Origin: Ophiosphaerella korrae
Lineage: Eukaryota; Ascomycota; Dothideomycetes; Pleosporales; Phaeosphaeriaceae
Assembly (NCBI GenBank): GCA_028456385.1
Contig: JALNQF010000016.1
Coordinates: 1 to 64,000 of the forward strand
DNA length: 64,000 bases
Direction: 5' to 3'
The notes below the pieces were generated by a model. The model did no database searches. It was given only the letters and a program-made list of their open reading frames with translations, and was not told the origin of the DNA. Of the stretch, positions 51,567 to 63,802 are shown piece after piece (within the stretch, counting starts at the first letter, position 1; every line of letters starts with the position of its first letter). Both the position numbers and the translations under genes were made by a program.

Positions 51567-53398
51567 GATGGGCAAACCACCTCTTGAAGACGACGCACCA
51601 CGTTACAGATGCTTGGGTTCCTTTATGTTGTCACAATGACGCCGTAGTGGTCGAGACGGAAGCCCAAAAACTTCAATGCCCCTAGGTATTCGCCAACGTA
51701 CATCGTCCCAGTAGGACAAAGCAGCAGTATGTAGGTCAGCAGACAAGAGACAACAACCCGGAAGCTGGGGTACTTGCGTAGTCAAATAATCCAACTACGC
51801 AACCCAGCGGCACCCTAATTGTTTCTAGACGCACGCAGAACGACGACGAATATATATCCCGGTCTCCCAGGACACCTGCGTGTGTCTGATTATCTATCGG
51901 CAAGCGCATGCAGGGCTCCAGCCATTTAGAGGTGGCAGAGCACCGATCATGACCGGGTATTTACAGCTGTGCAACTCGGCTAACGTTAGGGTAGGTGAAC
52001 GATTGGGGCATGTAGACTGGGCGCTGATAAAGTGGAGGTGAGCAGCCATGGCGCGACCGGGCTCTGCCAGTCCTTTCTCATGCGCTATGAATGGCGTTCC
52101 TGAGCGTGTTGGTGGATATATGGGATTGACGGTGGCTCCAGTTGTTGCAGACATGGGTGTTGTACCGCACTGTTTCGCCATGGGTGAGAAAAGTGAGCTT
52201 GCATGTGCAGTCATCATTGCTTGTCCTTTTCTGATGCCTCAACAAGACGGAAAGTGTAAAACTATGTGCGACCATGCCACAGGTTGCCTAAGTCATCATT
52301 GTCCACGCATTCGTGTTGTGTTACGATAGGTACTTCGTACTTCCAGAGTGGGGCGCGCGTGGGTAGGACTCCGTTGTCATCATCTCGGAAACGCCGTCAT
52401 GTGAGCTTCTAGAAAGACTCAACACGGACCCAGCAGTAAGCGCCTCCCTAACCAAGAGTGTATCTTGGTATCGAGATGGGTGGAGAGCGATGTCGCGCCT
52501 TGGAGCGGCGTGCCTGTCTCCGTAGCCGACAGCCTAGCGGTCCGGAGATCCGGGAATGTTAATGCCAGTTCAGCACGTCGAACATCACGCAGCTGAACAC
52601 AACTAGTTACACATTCCTCGACCTGTTCGTTTTCAAAAAGAGAGGCTTTGTGGCTATGTCATGACTTTGTGCCATCCATGTAGCGGTACTTCATCTGATC
52701 GACGCCAATCTTTCTTGCCGGCTACAGCATTGCCACTGGCGCATGTAGATGAATTATCCATATTGGCACTCCACCCTGTTACCAATTGACGATCTACTAC
52801 CCTGATTACATATAATTTCCGTGGGTCGTGTGACCGAATGTACCTTCAACTTGATTAGGCCAATTGCGTGTTTCTTGCCTAAAGCCACTCGTCTTGTATA
52901 TGAGAAGGGGCATATGCTACGTCTGTCAATGGAAGCATAAAAAAAGGTACAAAATAGATACCCGTGTCCATTACCTGCCTTTGATTATGAAGCTACATGT
53001 ATCAATACTAAGCTTATCCCAGCGAAACCTAAAATGAGCCCTCGCCAAATACTTGTCAAGTCGCGAAGAGAGTGTCAATCGAAAACCGATGTGGCCATAT
53101 TATGCTATACCCGTCTCCACACTGATATAGGAAGACGCCGAAACAGAAAACCGGAATCTCGACAGGCAGGCCATTGGCATACCGAGTGACGCCCACGCCC
53201 ACGCTCACACCAATAGATGCGCCACACAATTCAACATGAGAAGATAAAGAATGAGAAGAAAGTCATCATAAAGCTCCACTAATAGCCAAAACCGAGTGAG
53301 CATATTGACGCTCGCTGAAAAAGGACAAGGAGCCACAGTATGTCGAGACGCATTGCTAGAGTAGGGCTTCGAAAGAACTGGCCCCAAGTACCGAGATA
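51567..53398. other. Intergenic, 1.8 kb, no supported gene
   Basis: Promoter side of the sugar porter and 3' flank of the PPZ gene. Frames of 60-110 codons occur at 51894-52329 on both strands without recognisable motifs. Confidence 0.45.
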
Positions 53399-55590
53399 TC
53401 AAGAATGTTCGGGTGAGTGATAACCAAGGTAGAGGTGCAAAGGTTTTGGTAGTGCTGCTTCCCACAAGGCTTGCTGTTCTTTCATGTTTTGCTTGCGTCT
53501 TTCCAGTCTATCTCGGTCGCGTTGTTGTATACTCCGAAGACACAGGGTGGCAAGGTCATCGCTTGCAGGAATGGAAGATTCGCTCTCGGTTCGAGAATTT
53601 GTTTGACGATCCTTTCTTGACCGAGACGTGAACGCACTATCGCTCTGTCCGCTAAGTTGATCCGACCCAGGTCTTCTCCGGACACGTCGAAGCCTTTGAG
53701 AAAGGCCCCACCTATCAGGGTCATCTACTGCTTTCCACTTCTCCACCGAACCAAAATACCCCTGTTCTTGGCTGCACGTGTTACTTGCAATAAGAGGAGC
53801 GCTAGGAGAAGCGTCTCTGTCGGCACCCTACAAGCGCACACCGTTAGTAACTCTGAGGAGCGTAGTGAGCAGGCTGAAGGCAAAGTCAGTAGAGTGCAAA
53901 TTATACTGCAGACTGCTCTGGCGTAGCAATACGCTGAGTAGCCTGATCGATGTGATACGTACTGGTGAATTGAGCATGCTTTGGCGCTTATTTCTGCTCT
54001 TCTTAATGTGGCTCTTAAGCGCGTTGGAATCCAATGGCTTGAGAAGCTCGAAGCTGCAAAGCAATTCTCCTGATACAGACATGACGGCCCCCCAATTATC
54101 AAATTCGCCACAATACTACTTTTTGTGAGTATAAACTGGTATTTTCTGGAGCGTAAACTTACATTGGGCGCTGAAAAAACTGTGACCAGAACCCTATCGT
54201 TAAAAAACTCGTAGCCATCTTCCACCACCATGTGTGCTCTGCAAACAAGATCAAAATCATGTCGCTGTAAAAATTCCATAATGACCTTCTTGCCAAAGCA
54301 ATAGCTGACACCTCTCTCATTCGACTCCCAGTCATTCTCCATATCCGCCGGGTCACTCCATAATAGGTCGTTTAGTAGGCCATAGTCGGGCACATCAGTC
54401 GGACGAGCGATTTGTCTGATGTCGTCCATATGTGACAAGCTGGGAGACAATCCACCGTGCACACAAAAGATCTTTTGTGCAACAATAGCCGCTATAGGCA
54501 AGGTATTAAAAGTATCGACAAAAGCTTTCCAGACTTTGATATTACATCTTCTCTTGCACTCATCATAGAAACCGTAGACTCGCGTAACGTTGGCACACTC
54601 GTGGTTGCCGCGAAGAAGAAAGAAGTTCTCGGGGAATTTGAGCTTGTAGCAAAGCAAGAGGAGAATTGTCTCGAGGCTCTGTTTACCGCGATCTACGTAA
54701 TCGCCAAGGAAGAGATAGTTGGAATTCGGTGGGAAACCGCACATTTCGAACATGCGGATCAAATCGGTGTATTGTCCATGAATATCGCCAACAATCTTCA
54801 CAGGAGCTGACAACTCTAGCAGTGCCGGCTGACTCAAGAAAACCTCTCTTGCAGCAGAACAAATTGCAAAAATTTCGGCATTTTTAAGACTGACAGTCTT
54901 GGTGACCTTGCCGGCGTAGGCTGCATCCAGCAAACGCTGTATCATATCGTCAAGATCCATCGATTTGAGTGCGCTAATCTCCATAGGCGACCCCGCGCCA
55001 TCGTTTGTCACAGTCGGTTCGGGGACTCGTGGAATTGGCTGGTCTTTCCTTTGCAAAATAGACTCTCCCGGCTGAGCAGAGGCCAGCGGAGGCGCAACGC
55101 CGGATGGCGGGACATCTGAGACGTGGTCGACTTCGCCGGTCTGCTGTGCCTTGCTAACTCCCTCGTGGTTCGTTCCAGCGGTGAAGCCTTGGACGGGCGA
55201 TGGAGGCGGTTGTACTTCGTCTGGCGACGTTGGCTCGACGGCGGCTGCCTCGACGGCGGGCGGTTCTGATGCGGACGCAGAGGCAACCGAGCTTCTTCGC
55301 GACCCTTTGCTGCCGCGGGGTTTGTCTGATTTTGTGGAAGCTGCATCTGACTTGTCAGGCTTACCGTTGACATCGCTCAGGTTGGCAGCGGAGTTCCGCG
55401 GACTGTCCGTCTTGGCAGTGCCTGGGATTTTGTTGCGAATGGTGCTGCGCAGCGAGCGTGCAGAGTCCTTAGTGTCGGATCTCTCGAGGGAACGGTAGTA
55501 CTCGCGACCAAGGGGGACGCCGTCGGTGCTGGCGCCCTTGTCGCCCTTGTCGCCCTTGTCCTTCTTGTTGCTGGACGGCTGGTTGCCCAT
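53399..55590 (-). CDS. ppz1: PPZ-type Ser/Thr protein phosphatase with C-terminal extension
   Basis: Exons 55590-54163, 54115-53963 and 53827-53399 give about 669 residues. MGNQPSS is an N-myristoylation start. About 215 disordered basic Ser-rich residues follow, as in yeast Ppz1/Ppz2. The catalytic PP1-type core has GDIHGQY (near residue 268), [20 protein letters not shown] and [14 protein letters not shown] across the first intron. PPZ phosphatases control K+ and Na+ homeostasis and are inhibited by Hal3-type proteins. The core ends [14 protein letters not shown] 135-base intron is then proposed, followed by 142 more residues rich in Arg and Ser ([19 protein letters not shown]). The extension is not typical of PPZ. 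Without that intron the protein would end after 44 non-conserved residues. Confidence 0.8.
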
Positions 55591-57000
55591 GGCGAGGGAT
55601 CTGTATCAGGAGGGAGGTCGGCTGTGGGGGGCCCAGGCGTGATATAGGTGCAGGGAGGCGTATCTCAGGAAGTCGTGGCAGGCCTGGCGGGGCGGGGCTG
55701 CAGGAGCAAGGCGGCAATGGCGGGTGGTGGTTCCTTCCTAGTGGCTGAAGGGGATGACGTTGTGTTGTTGTTGTTGCTGCTGGTGCTGATGGGCTGAGGG
55801 ATGGGACAGGCGAGCACGGCGTGTTAGGGCGGTCGGAAGAGGCGGGATAGAAAGGCAAGAAAACGAGCCTCCGTCGGCGCGGTGGTTATCTTCTTCGAGG
55901 AGCACTGCGTGTGCCAGGCCAGCGAAGACGGGAAGACGACGGGGGGGTGCTCGGAGTCCCGCTTGCGCGCCAGAGCGATGGTGGCAAAGAGACACACAGA
56001 GGGCTCGTGGGGCTGGTCGAGGGCGTCGACGAGGGCGACGGCGGTGATGTCAAGCTTCAGAGCAAAAGTAGAGGCGGGGACACAGCTACCGTGTACTCGA
56101 CTAAGCAACTTAAGCCGCACCGCCTTAGTCAGTCAACGGGGCCTGCTGTGTGACGCCGGGCGTTCCTTGACGAGGGGGTGTGCTAGCGCTTGGTCGAGTG
56201 CAGGCTAGCAGAGTCCAGATTGGCGTCGAATGGCTGGCGGTGGCGCCCAAGGCTGTCTGCAATCCTGCCTGCAAGCCTGCAACTGTGGATGTGGATGCGG
56301 ATGTGAATGGGAATAACTTGGGCAGGCAGATGCTGGAGACGGAGACAGCAGTACTTGGGAGAACAAGCTGGACGTGATTAGCTGCGGCATGCCTGGCTGG
56401 CACTAACCGCCAAGCCCAAGCCCTCACAGAACCACCGTCCTCGCTTTCTGCCTACAACACCAAGCCTATGTTGTGACCTCATGTCCACACCGTCAGGCCG
56501 TGCAACACATCGCATGGTTCCACTCTCAGCTGCACACGTATGCTACAAATGCTGCTGCTGCTCCTGCCGCCTGGGCCAATAGGTATTACTCGCTGCCTGC
56601 CACATGACACTTTGGAGGAAAATATCGCATTCCCATGCCGCTCGGTGCTCCGCGTCCGTGAAAATATTCACGCTGGGACCATGGCCTCCAATGAATGGGC
56701 CGGCACGAGGCTTCTTATTGCGGCCCAACCGGAGCAATAAATAATATCCGCATTCGCGTACCTGCATGGCGATACGAACATCACAGAGTCAAAATGGCGC
56801 ACAGATAAGACAGACGTGTTCGTGTCTCACTTAGCTTTCAGCTTGTGCATTTCGACCCTCTACCTAGGCACCAAACTTCTGAGACAAACAACTGCACCAA
56901 GCCATGGCGCCAAGACCAGGACCCGACAACAAGGGCTTGGGAACTGCGTGACCGGATTCGTTAAGATTGCCTCTCGCTATGAACACGTTGACCATGTGCC
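55591..57000. other. Intergenic, 1.4 kb, no supported gene
   Basis: GC-rich near 55,600-56,200, the likely ppz1 promoter and leader. The rest is the 3' flank of the aldehyde dehydrogenase. Only short overlapping frames occur. Confidence 0.45.
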
Positions 57001-58801
57001 TCATAGTTTGGATCCCAAGTTGACATGGATGGACTGTTATGTTATTAGCTTTTCCCGTTTCATCACCAAGTCCGTTGTCACATACCTTTTTGTTGGTATA
57101 CCCTTCGAGACCTGCTTCTCCCAGCTCTCGCCCAATGCCACTCTGCTTCACGCCTCCAAAGGGCACTCGAATATCAGAGTCGTTGCTTGAGTTGATCCAG
57201 ACCATACCCGCCTCAATCAGCCTTGCTATACGATGCGCTTTGGTGAGGTTCTGCGTAAACAGCGCTGCTCCAAGGCCATATGTTGTATCATTGGCACGGC
57301 TGATAGCCTCTTCCTCCGTCTTGAACGAGCTGATGGTGACAAATGGACCAAAGACCTCTTCTCGGTAAATGGTCATATTATCTTTGACATCTTTGAAGAT
57401 CGTGGGCGAGATGAAGAACCCTTTTCCCCCAACGTTTTTATGAGCTTCCCCGCCGGCTACGAGTGTTGCTCCCTCGGACTTTCCAGCCTCAATATACGAC
57501 AAGACTCGGTCGAATTGTGTTTTGGTGACTTGTGGGCCTTGGAAGGTGTCATCCTTGAAGGGATCGCCAACCACTGACGTTTTCTTTACATGCTCTTTGA
57601 AGGCCTCAACGAACTTATCGTAGAGGCCCTCCTGTACCAAGATCCTTGATGTTGCGGTGCAAACTTGGCCTTGATTGTACCTGGCTAATGTTAGTCAACT
57701 CTATGTGTCGGTGACAATGCAACTTACATGATACCAACATGTGCCCACTTCACTGCCTGGTCAAGATCCGCGTCGTCAAAGACAACGAGTGGTGATTTTC
57801 CTCCAGTCTCCAGCGTAATATTCTTCATGTTTACAGAAGCTAGTTTCATGATTTCCCTTCCAGTGGCTGTTGAGCCTGTGAAGGCAATCTTGTCTACGTC
57901 AAGATGTTGCGCAAGGGCAGCACCGGCTTTTCTGCCGTCTCCATTGAGGAAGTTAACCACACCTGGGGGAAACCCAGCTTCCTTCACCAGTTTTCCAAGG
58001 TACAAGATCGAAAGCGGTGTCTGTTCAGCCGCCTTCAGCACGACAGTGTTACCAGTGCATAGCGCAGGGCCAAGTTTCCATGCTGCCATTGCTAAAGGAA
58101 AGTTCCAAGGGATGATCTGCCCACACACACCCAGAGGTTCTCGGATGGTGTAAGCTAGCTTCGCAGGCGAAGTATTAATGACCTGCCCATGAACCTTGTT
58201 CGCGTACCCAGCGTAGTATTTGATTGTTCCAATGACCTCACCCAGGTCATCGTTCAAAGATACTTGATATGGCTTTCCATTATCCCAGGTTTCGATAGTA
58301 GCCAACGTCTCTCTATGATCCTCAATCAGTTGTGCGAACTTGTAAAGCAGGTCTCCTCGGGTATTAGTATCCATATCTCGCCAACCTGGGTTTTTGAAAG
58401 CTTTTCGTGCTGCTGCGACGGCGATGTCGACATCCTCAGGGCCAGCGGCGTACACCGAAACAATCTCGCTTTCGTCACTGTCTTGTTTTCAGAACTTGCT
58501 TCTGAGTTATTGATCATTAAGTGTGTAATCATTGGTACCTTGGGTTTATCGAAGTGATGGTCTCACCCGACTTTGATTTGACAAACTCATTGTTGATGAA
58601 CAGACCTCGCGGCTGCTGATACTTGCGGCCGTTTGGCGCTGTGAGCTCTACAAAGAGGTCAGACATGTTGCTTCTAGTGCCGTAGTACCTTGTTCCAACC
58701 CGGTAGCTGGATTTAGCAGCTTTTCGTAAAGAGGATGTGAATGCAGTTGACCTGTGTGAGGAGAGAGATGCTCTGGACAAGATGGAGTAGAGACAAGACA
58801 T
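57001..58801 (-). CDS. Aldehyde dehydrogenase (NAD(P)+), putative mitochondrial
   Basis: Four exons (58801-58539, 58477-57728, 57680-57086, 57033-57001) encode 546 residues. From ATG 58801 the N-terminus is a basic, Ser-rich presequence (MSCLYSILSRASLSSHRS, RKAAKSSYR). A second ATG at 58672 starts MSDLFVELTAPNG, the form of cytosolic fungal enzymes. Core motifs: INPSDESEIVSVYAAG across intron 1, IIPWNFPLAM (NAD binding), FTGSTATGREIM, LETGGKSP (general-base Glu near 311), NQGQVC (nucleophile Cys near 345) and EEVFGPFV. The last exon is only 11 codons and ends HVNLGSKL, like other family members. It oxidises acetaldehyde or similar to the acid. Confidence 0.9.
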
Positions 58802-59258
58802 CTTCTTGGCCGGCGGAGGAGACAGGCATATATTTATTCGCTGGCTTGAGTAACCTTGCATGCTGGCAACTTCCCCAGGTAGTGGCGGCCCCGCGATATG
58901 ACTGCGGTCTAGCTCGCTCGCATCCACCTGCTCTTTTCGGTAGCAAGCGCCACTCTATCCCCACGCCTATCATTATTGTAGCATCATGCTCACACACAAA
59001 TGTGTGCTTGCTGCATCGGCAAGATTATCAGACGAATGCATCAATGAATCTTGAGCGCCCTTGAATAGTTTTGTCTCTTGCGTGCTCTAGACATGTTGGA
59101 GACATGGACACATCGGTCCGATACAGCTGCGATGCTGCATGAGCTACCCCGCCATCTACATCAAAAATAAAAAATGCTGTGTCTCCACTGACGTACATTT
59201 ACCTATTCTCTGCCCCTCATCGCCCATTGCACCACCTAGCTAAAATAATTAGCCAAGC
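58802..59258. other. Divergent promoter between the aldehyde dehydrogenase and tae1
   Basis: 457 bases between two divergent start codons. No gene is present. Confidence 0.5.
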
Positions 59259-60035
59259 ATGGCCGTTGGCGCACCCGCCGACCCAGACCGGCCCGATGCC
59301 TCGATAAACATTGACGACTCCCTTAAGTACTGGAATAGTGTCTCTTCCGACGTCAATGGAATGCTAGGAGGCTTTCCGCAAGTTTCAGGAACAGATATAC
59401 AAGGATCCTCCACCTTTCTCACAAAGCTACGACGCACAGCATCGCCGAGTTCCAAGCAGCCTCTACCACCGCTAGACCGCGTGGCAGATTGCGGCGCGGG
59501 TATTGGCAGGATAACAAAGGGGCTGCTGCTTGATATTGCGAAGAAAGTAGACGTCGTCGAGCCGGTGAAGAAGTTCACAGACAAACTAGTGCAAAGCTTA
59601 AAAAACGGGGAATATACTGGTGATGGTGAGGCCAAAGATGGCAAAGGGCAAGTTGACCAAGTATTCAACCTGGGCTTGCAGGACTGGACACCCAAACCCG
59701 GGACATACAACGTGATATGGAATCAATGGTGTCTGGGACATCTCACCGATGCGCAATTGGTCGCATATCTGAGGCGGTGCAAGGAAGGACTGGTACGGGC
59801 CAAAGACAGCGATCATCTTACTGATGCGTCCTGGGTTATTGTTAAGGAGAATCTGTCTTCCGATCTTCAACACAGGGACATGTTTGATGACGAGGATTCG
59901 AGTGTCACACGGTCAGACAACAACTTCAGAAAACTGTTCCAGGAGGCAGGGCTCAAAGTTGTGGCTACGGAGCAGCAGCAAGGCATGCCAATGGGGCTGT
60001 ATGCCATCAGAACCTACGCGCTGAGGCCTGAGTGA
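59259..60035 (+). CDS. tae1: Protein alpha-N-terminal methyltransferase (Tae1/NTM1 type)
   Basis: Single exon, 258 residues. It opens with SLKYWNSVSSDVNGMLGGF, the conserved N-terminal region of the family that helps hold the substrate N-terminus. The SAM loop is VADCGAGIGRITKG near residue 77. YNVIWNQWCLGHLTDAQLVAYL carries the NQWCLGHLTD motif diagnostic for NTM1 enzymes. KENLSSD, SVTRSDNNFRKLF and MGLYAIRTYAL complete the signature. It methylates the alpha-amino group of proteins starting (Met)-X-Pro-Lys, including ribosomal proteins. No lesions. Confidence 0.92.
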   Translation: MAVGAPADPDRPDASINIDDSLKYWNSVSSDVNGMLGGFPQVSGTDIQGSSTFLTKLRRTASPSSKQPLPPLDRVADCGAGIGRITKGLLLDIAKKVDVVEPVKKFTDKLVQSLKNGEYTGDGEAKDGKGQVDQVFNLGLQDWTPKPGTYNVIWNQWCLGHLTDAQLVAYLRRCKEGLVRAKDSDHLTDASWVIVKENLSSDLQHRDMFDDEDSSVTRSDNNFRKLFQEAGLKVVATEQQQGMPMGLYAIRTYALRPE

Positions 60036-60186
60036 TCTTGGATGAAGCACGAGTTATTTTTAGGGAAACCATGTTCTTAGCGAACCAGCTAATATGCTAG
60101 CTATTCTATATGGCAAGCACCGTAATGAAATTCATGGTATCGACCTATCCCATCATAACGCCGTATCAATGCAGCAAAGTCTCTTC

Positions 60187-61215
60187 TTACTTTTGACCAC
60201 CCAAAGCTTGCGCCTCGGCAGAAGTCATGAACCGATGGACAACCCCCATCGGCGGTAACGGTAGAGCAGACACCGGTTTATGTACTGCAGGCGGCGCACG
60301 TTGAATCATTACTACAGGGGCTGTCGGGACCACTTTAGGCGTGTCAACGTCTTCGAAATCCTCCTCATCTTCCATAACCTGGTCTTCGTCTTTGCCTTGA
60401 ACTTGTGCACTCGACGCCGCGCCACCGATTTGGTCAGATCGCGCATGGCCTCCAATATCAACGTCTTCCATTTCTCCTTCGTCCTCATCCTCATCATCGC
60501 CCTCTCCGTTTCCTGCAAATCGTCTGTCCTTACCAAACTGTTTGTCAAACGCAGTGCGATGCCCAGTCCCCCACATCTCCATAATTTCATCTTCGTTCAA
60601 GGTCCCTTTGATTCTCTTTGTTGGAATTCCCACATCCCATCCCTTCATATCGTCGTCGTCACTCTCGTTGCCGTTGTTGTCGTTCTCGGCGGGCTTCCGC
60701 GCCTCTATACCCCATTCACTAGGCACATACGCAAACTCCGCCGCCTTCTTAAGTCGCTCTTCAACCCACTTTTCTTCTGTTGGGCCAAGGCGCTTGTCAA
60801 GAAGCACTTGCGCCATACCTGCCAGTCGCTCATTCAGAATCGGAAACGGTGCTTGAGGATATGCATGCAATGCAGCAATCCGCTCTGCATGGCCCGGATT
60901 TGCATAGTCGCGGTAGATAATCCGCAGATTCTTATCTTCGTCTAGAACTGCGTTGCCTGCCGTGTCCTTGACGGCTTCCTGGGTGTGGCGATAGGAGCCG
61001 TTGATGTAGGCGTTGATGGAGGTCAAGTAGGAATTGATGATGGAAATGGTATGGCGAATGTGTGGCCAGTCGACAGTTTCGCCGCGGTTAAGTTTAAATA
61101 CCATGTCATTCTGTAATTTGTCCAAAAGGCCGATCATGGGCATTAATTGGCGTCGCAGTTGATCAAGGGTTTGAGTGTCTTCTCGATTGGGCTGGCCTAG
61201 GAAATTCTGATTCAT
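60187..61215 (-). CDS. med8: RNA polymerase II Mediator subunit 8
   Basis: Single exon, 342 residues. The N-terminal helix bundle has LDQLRRQLMPMIGLLDKLQ and VDWPHIRHTISIINSYLTSI, the recognised Med8 pattern. Then come YAYP-type loops and HAYPQAPFPI, a helical stretch (LGPTEEKWVEERLKKAAEF), and DVGIPTKR and EIMEMWGTGHRTAF. The C-terminal half is strongly acidic (runs of Glu and Asp) and disordered. Med8 belongs to the Mediator head module and joins Med18 and Med20 to the rest. Convergent with tae1. Confidence 0.85.
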   Translation of the reverse strand: MNQNFLGQPNREDTQTLDQLRRQLMPMIGLLDKLQNDMVFKLNRGETVDWPHIRHTISIINSYLTSINAYINGSYRHTQEAVKDTAGNAVLDEDKNLRIIYRDYANPGHAERIAALHAYPQAPFPILNERLAGMAQVLLDKRLGPTEEKWVEERLKKAAEFAYVPSEWGIEARKPAENDNNGNESDDDDMKGWDVGIPTKRIKGTLNEDEIMEMWGTGHRTAFDKQFGKDRRFAGNGEGDDEDEDEGEMEDVDIGGHARSDQIGGAASSAQVQGKDEDQVMEDEEDFEDVDTPKVVPTAPVVMIQRAPPAVHKPVSALPLPPMGVVHRFMTSAEAQALGGQK

Positions 61216-62721
61216 ATTGTCTGAGCTTTTGCACGGTATTTGTCTTATATGCCTGAGGTTTCTTTGTCAATGAAAATACAGACTGAATGTCGATTTCTTA
61301 TAGTTGAAAGCTAAGACGTGATGAAGGTGCTTTGATGGAGTTTGTTGTGCTGGAAGGCTATTGGTTTGAGTGTGGGGCTTGTCTATTAACGGAATAGCGT
61401 TCTTGGCAGGCTGCCTTGCGCTCTCGACTGCTACAACCTTACAGCCCGAGGTACTGCCACATATTTCAGTAGCTATGTCCTCCTTAAAATCAGTATTCTT
61501 GATCAAAAAATTCTTTACCTAAATGACATCCGTCTGAGACAGCATCAGTCGATATGATATTCATTGCCCGAGGACAAGTGTCGCATGCGTCAGGGATCAT
61601 TAGCTTACACAGTATCTGATTGGAGTAACAACTCTAAAGATTGACATGAATTCTACACTCAGTGTACAGCAATGATAAGAAAAAAGTGTGAATTCATGTG
61701 CGTATTTATAACACAAAATTGGGACATGTTGGCAAGATTCTATTGGTGACTGGCACAATATTATTCATACAATTCACAAAGGACTTCGGGATTTCGCTTC
61801 ACACCTGTGCAGAATATATATATTTTCTGCCTGATAGCTCTAACCTTCAAACATGCATATACACCAACAACTAATATGTATCCGACCACTGAACCACTGC
61901 TCGAACCTTCGTTCTGCCAATCACCTTACATGCAAGCTACTGCTCCTTGCTACTGTCGTTGTTGTTGACTTTTTACTTCAGAGGTGAGCGAGAACAACTG
62001 CCCACTCAGATATCGAAGCATACGGCGGAAAATAACAAGGAAAGTAACATTGATTCTTTACAACAAGTCATAAGATCGGAGTGTCAGGCAAACAAGCGAT
62101 TTAAAATACATAAAGTGAACACACAAGTTATCGCAAAGGCCTGTTCCATTTTCTCAAAAAGAAGCTATTCACTCACCGTCAAGTCTCAGCAACCACACAT
62201 CAGTTGACCCCAGCCTTAGTAGCGAAACATTAGTGCGCTATTCCAGCGGTGATTCAGACACTGTTCCCCTATTAGGGTACTGCGTTCGACCTGCAAGAGT
62301 TTCATTCGGGTCTAGAGTGCAGGCCGCTTTGTATAATCCAAATATGTGTGACGACCTGTCCGACGATGCGGAAGGCGAACTGCAAGGGTTTAATGAGATC
62401 GAAGACACTGAAAGTGAAAGGGATAGAAGTAGGGACGAGGGTCAAAGGGTCAATGAGCATTATAATAGGTGAACGAAATAAGTAATGGACTAAAGTACGG
62501 AAAGACGAGGCTGAGAAAGTAGAGAGCTTAAATCAAGCATGAATTACTCCGGCCGTTTTATCTATCATAGGGTTTTATAAGCCGCTATATTTTCATTTCT
62601 GTCCTCCAATCAGTATCATGACCATCGTCGATATCCGTTATCCAAGTGTTACCCAACAGATATTGACATTTTAAAAAGTGTGGGAAAAAAACTTGCCCTT
62701 TCTTAAATACGCTTATGAATC
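61216..62721. other. Intergenic, 1.5 kb, no supported gene
   Basis: Two open plus-strand frames (61947-62207, 87 codons; 62233-62472, 80 codons) lie close together. The first begins with a Leu-rich hydrophobic stretch, the second has an acidic/Arg tail (EGELQGFNEIEDTESERDR). They could be exons of one small gene, but splice signals are not convincing, so I call no gene. Confidence 0.35.
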
Positions 62722-63802
62722 TCACAATGCCTTACGTTTTAAACCCTTTGGAAATAGTGGTTTTTGGCGTGCTCGCATTGAAGGTCGTCTTCGGCAGGCA
62801 TAGAACGCGATCGTTTCGGTACCCTGATGTACTCCATCCTCAAAGGCTTTTGCGACGTTTTCAACACAATGAATACGAGAATTTAGACGGGTGGCAAAAA
62901 CAATAGCCAGGGGATAGAAGTAGGTGTTCGTTGCGTCGTAGGCAATGCCCCACCCATCAATAATTCGAGCGACCAATTCTCGAATATGTTCACATGTGGT
63001 CGATTCATTATCCAGGCCAAGTCGGTTGCATATGAGTCCCATAGATGCAGATGCTGTATAATCGAGGAAGATTTTATCCTTGCCTAAAGATTGGTTGACA
63101 GCCAGGGTGCGTCGACCCGCTCTGAATTCGTGCAGCCTTAACAAGGCCGCCACCGAGTGGTTTTTATCCGACAATGTAATCAGATCGCCGAGGGAGAGGT
63201 AATGGATTATGGCGGCTCGCGGAATATCTGCATAAACAACATATTCTATTCCTGCTTTAGTATAAATTATTGCACAGGTTAGGGTGGCTTACCAGCGTGG
63301 GCCCTATAGCGGGCCCAATGTGCTTGGCCTTTGCGCTTCAAATCTCGAAGTTCTTCAGCCGCACTCAGCGTCTTCGTGCCTTTCAATAGTGGATGTCCAA
63401 GATCAATAACAGCAAGCCAGGGTCTTTCCATTTCAGAAGCCTTTACCTATAATCTGTTAGTATTTTTCTAATGCACATGGTATTATACGCCTCAAACTAT
63501 ACAAGTGCTTGTATTAAACTAGTAGAGACAGAAATCCCTAAAGTCAATTAATAAACAAGCCTTTGTGAATTACCAAAGCTTGCGTACGTACATGCTGACG
63601 AACCTCCTTTCATGGAAAAATGCGTATTTAAAAGCAGATTGATTGCTTGCTTCCCCTCACCCTCTTGGCTAAAAGGTGGAGGCAAAGGACCCCTCCAAAG
63701 CGCAAACATTCCGGCTATAAAGCCATGCTCGTCCGTGAACTGTGTCTTTGATGTTTTCGGAGACCAGACGCGGAAGCCTAATTTTGGACTTGAGCCTGAC
63801 AT
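62722..63802 (-). CDS. DUF7587-type protein with ADP-ribosyltransferase-like motif order
   Basis: Four exons (63802-63592, 63537-63503, 63446-63293, 63251-62722) encode 309 residues from ATG 63802; the frame is open to the window edge, so a longer N-terminus is possible. The second exon is only 35 bases. Splicing restores SSAWISVSTSLIQALVKASE, which no unspliced frame shows. Motifs run in the order expected for R-S-E type mono-ADP-ribosyltransferases: an Arg on an early strand (LGFRVWS), the STS strand (ISVSTSLIQAL), and a Glu strand near the end of the domain (GIEYVVYADIPRAAI). The last 130 residues are helical, unassigned. I recall the fungus-specific name DUF7587 for this pattern but could not check it. 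No signal peptide. Confidence 0.65.

Noticed and set aside
61947..62472. Two consecutive plus-strand frames as one two-exon secreted protein
   Set aside because: The hydrophobic start is preceded by no clear ATG context, and no frame-keeping donor/acceptor pair joins them convincingly.
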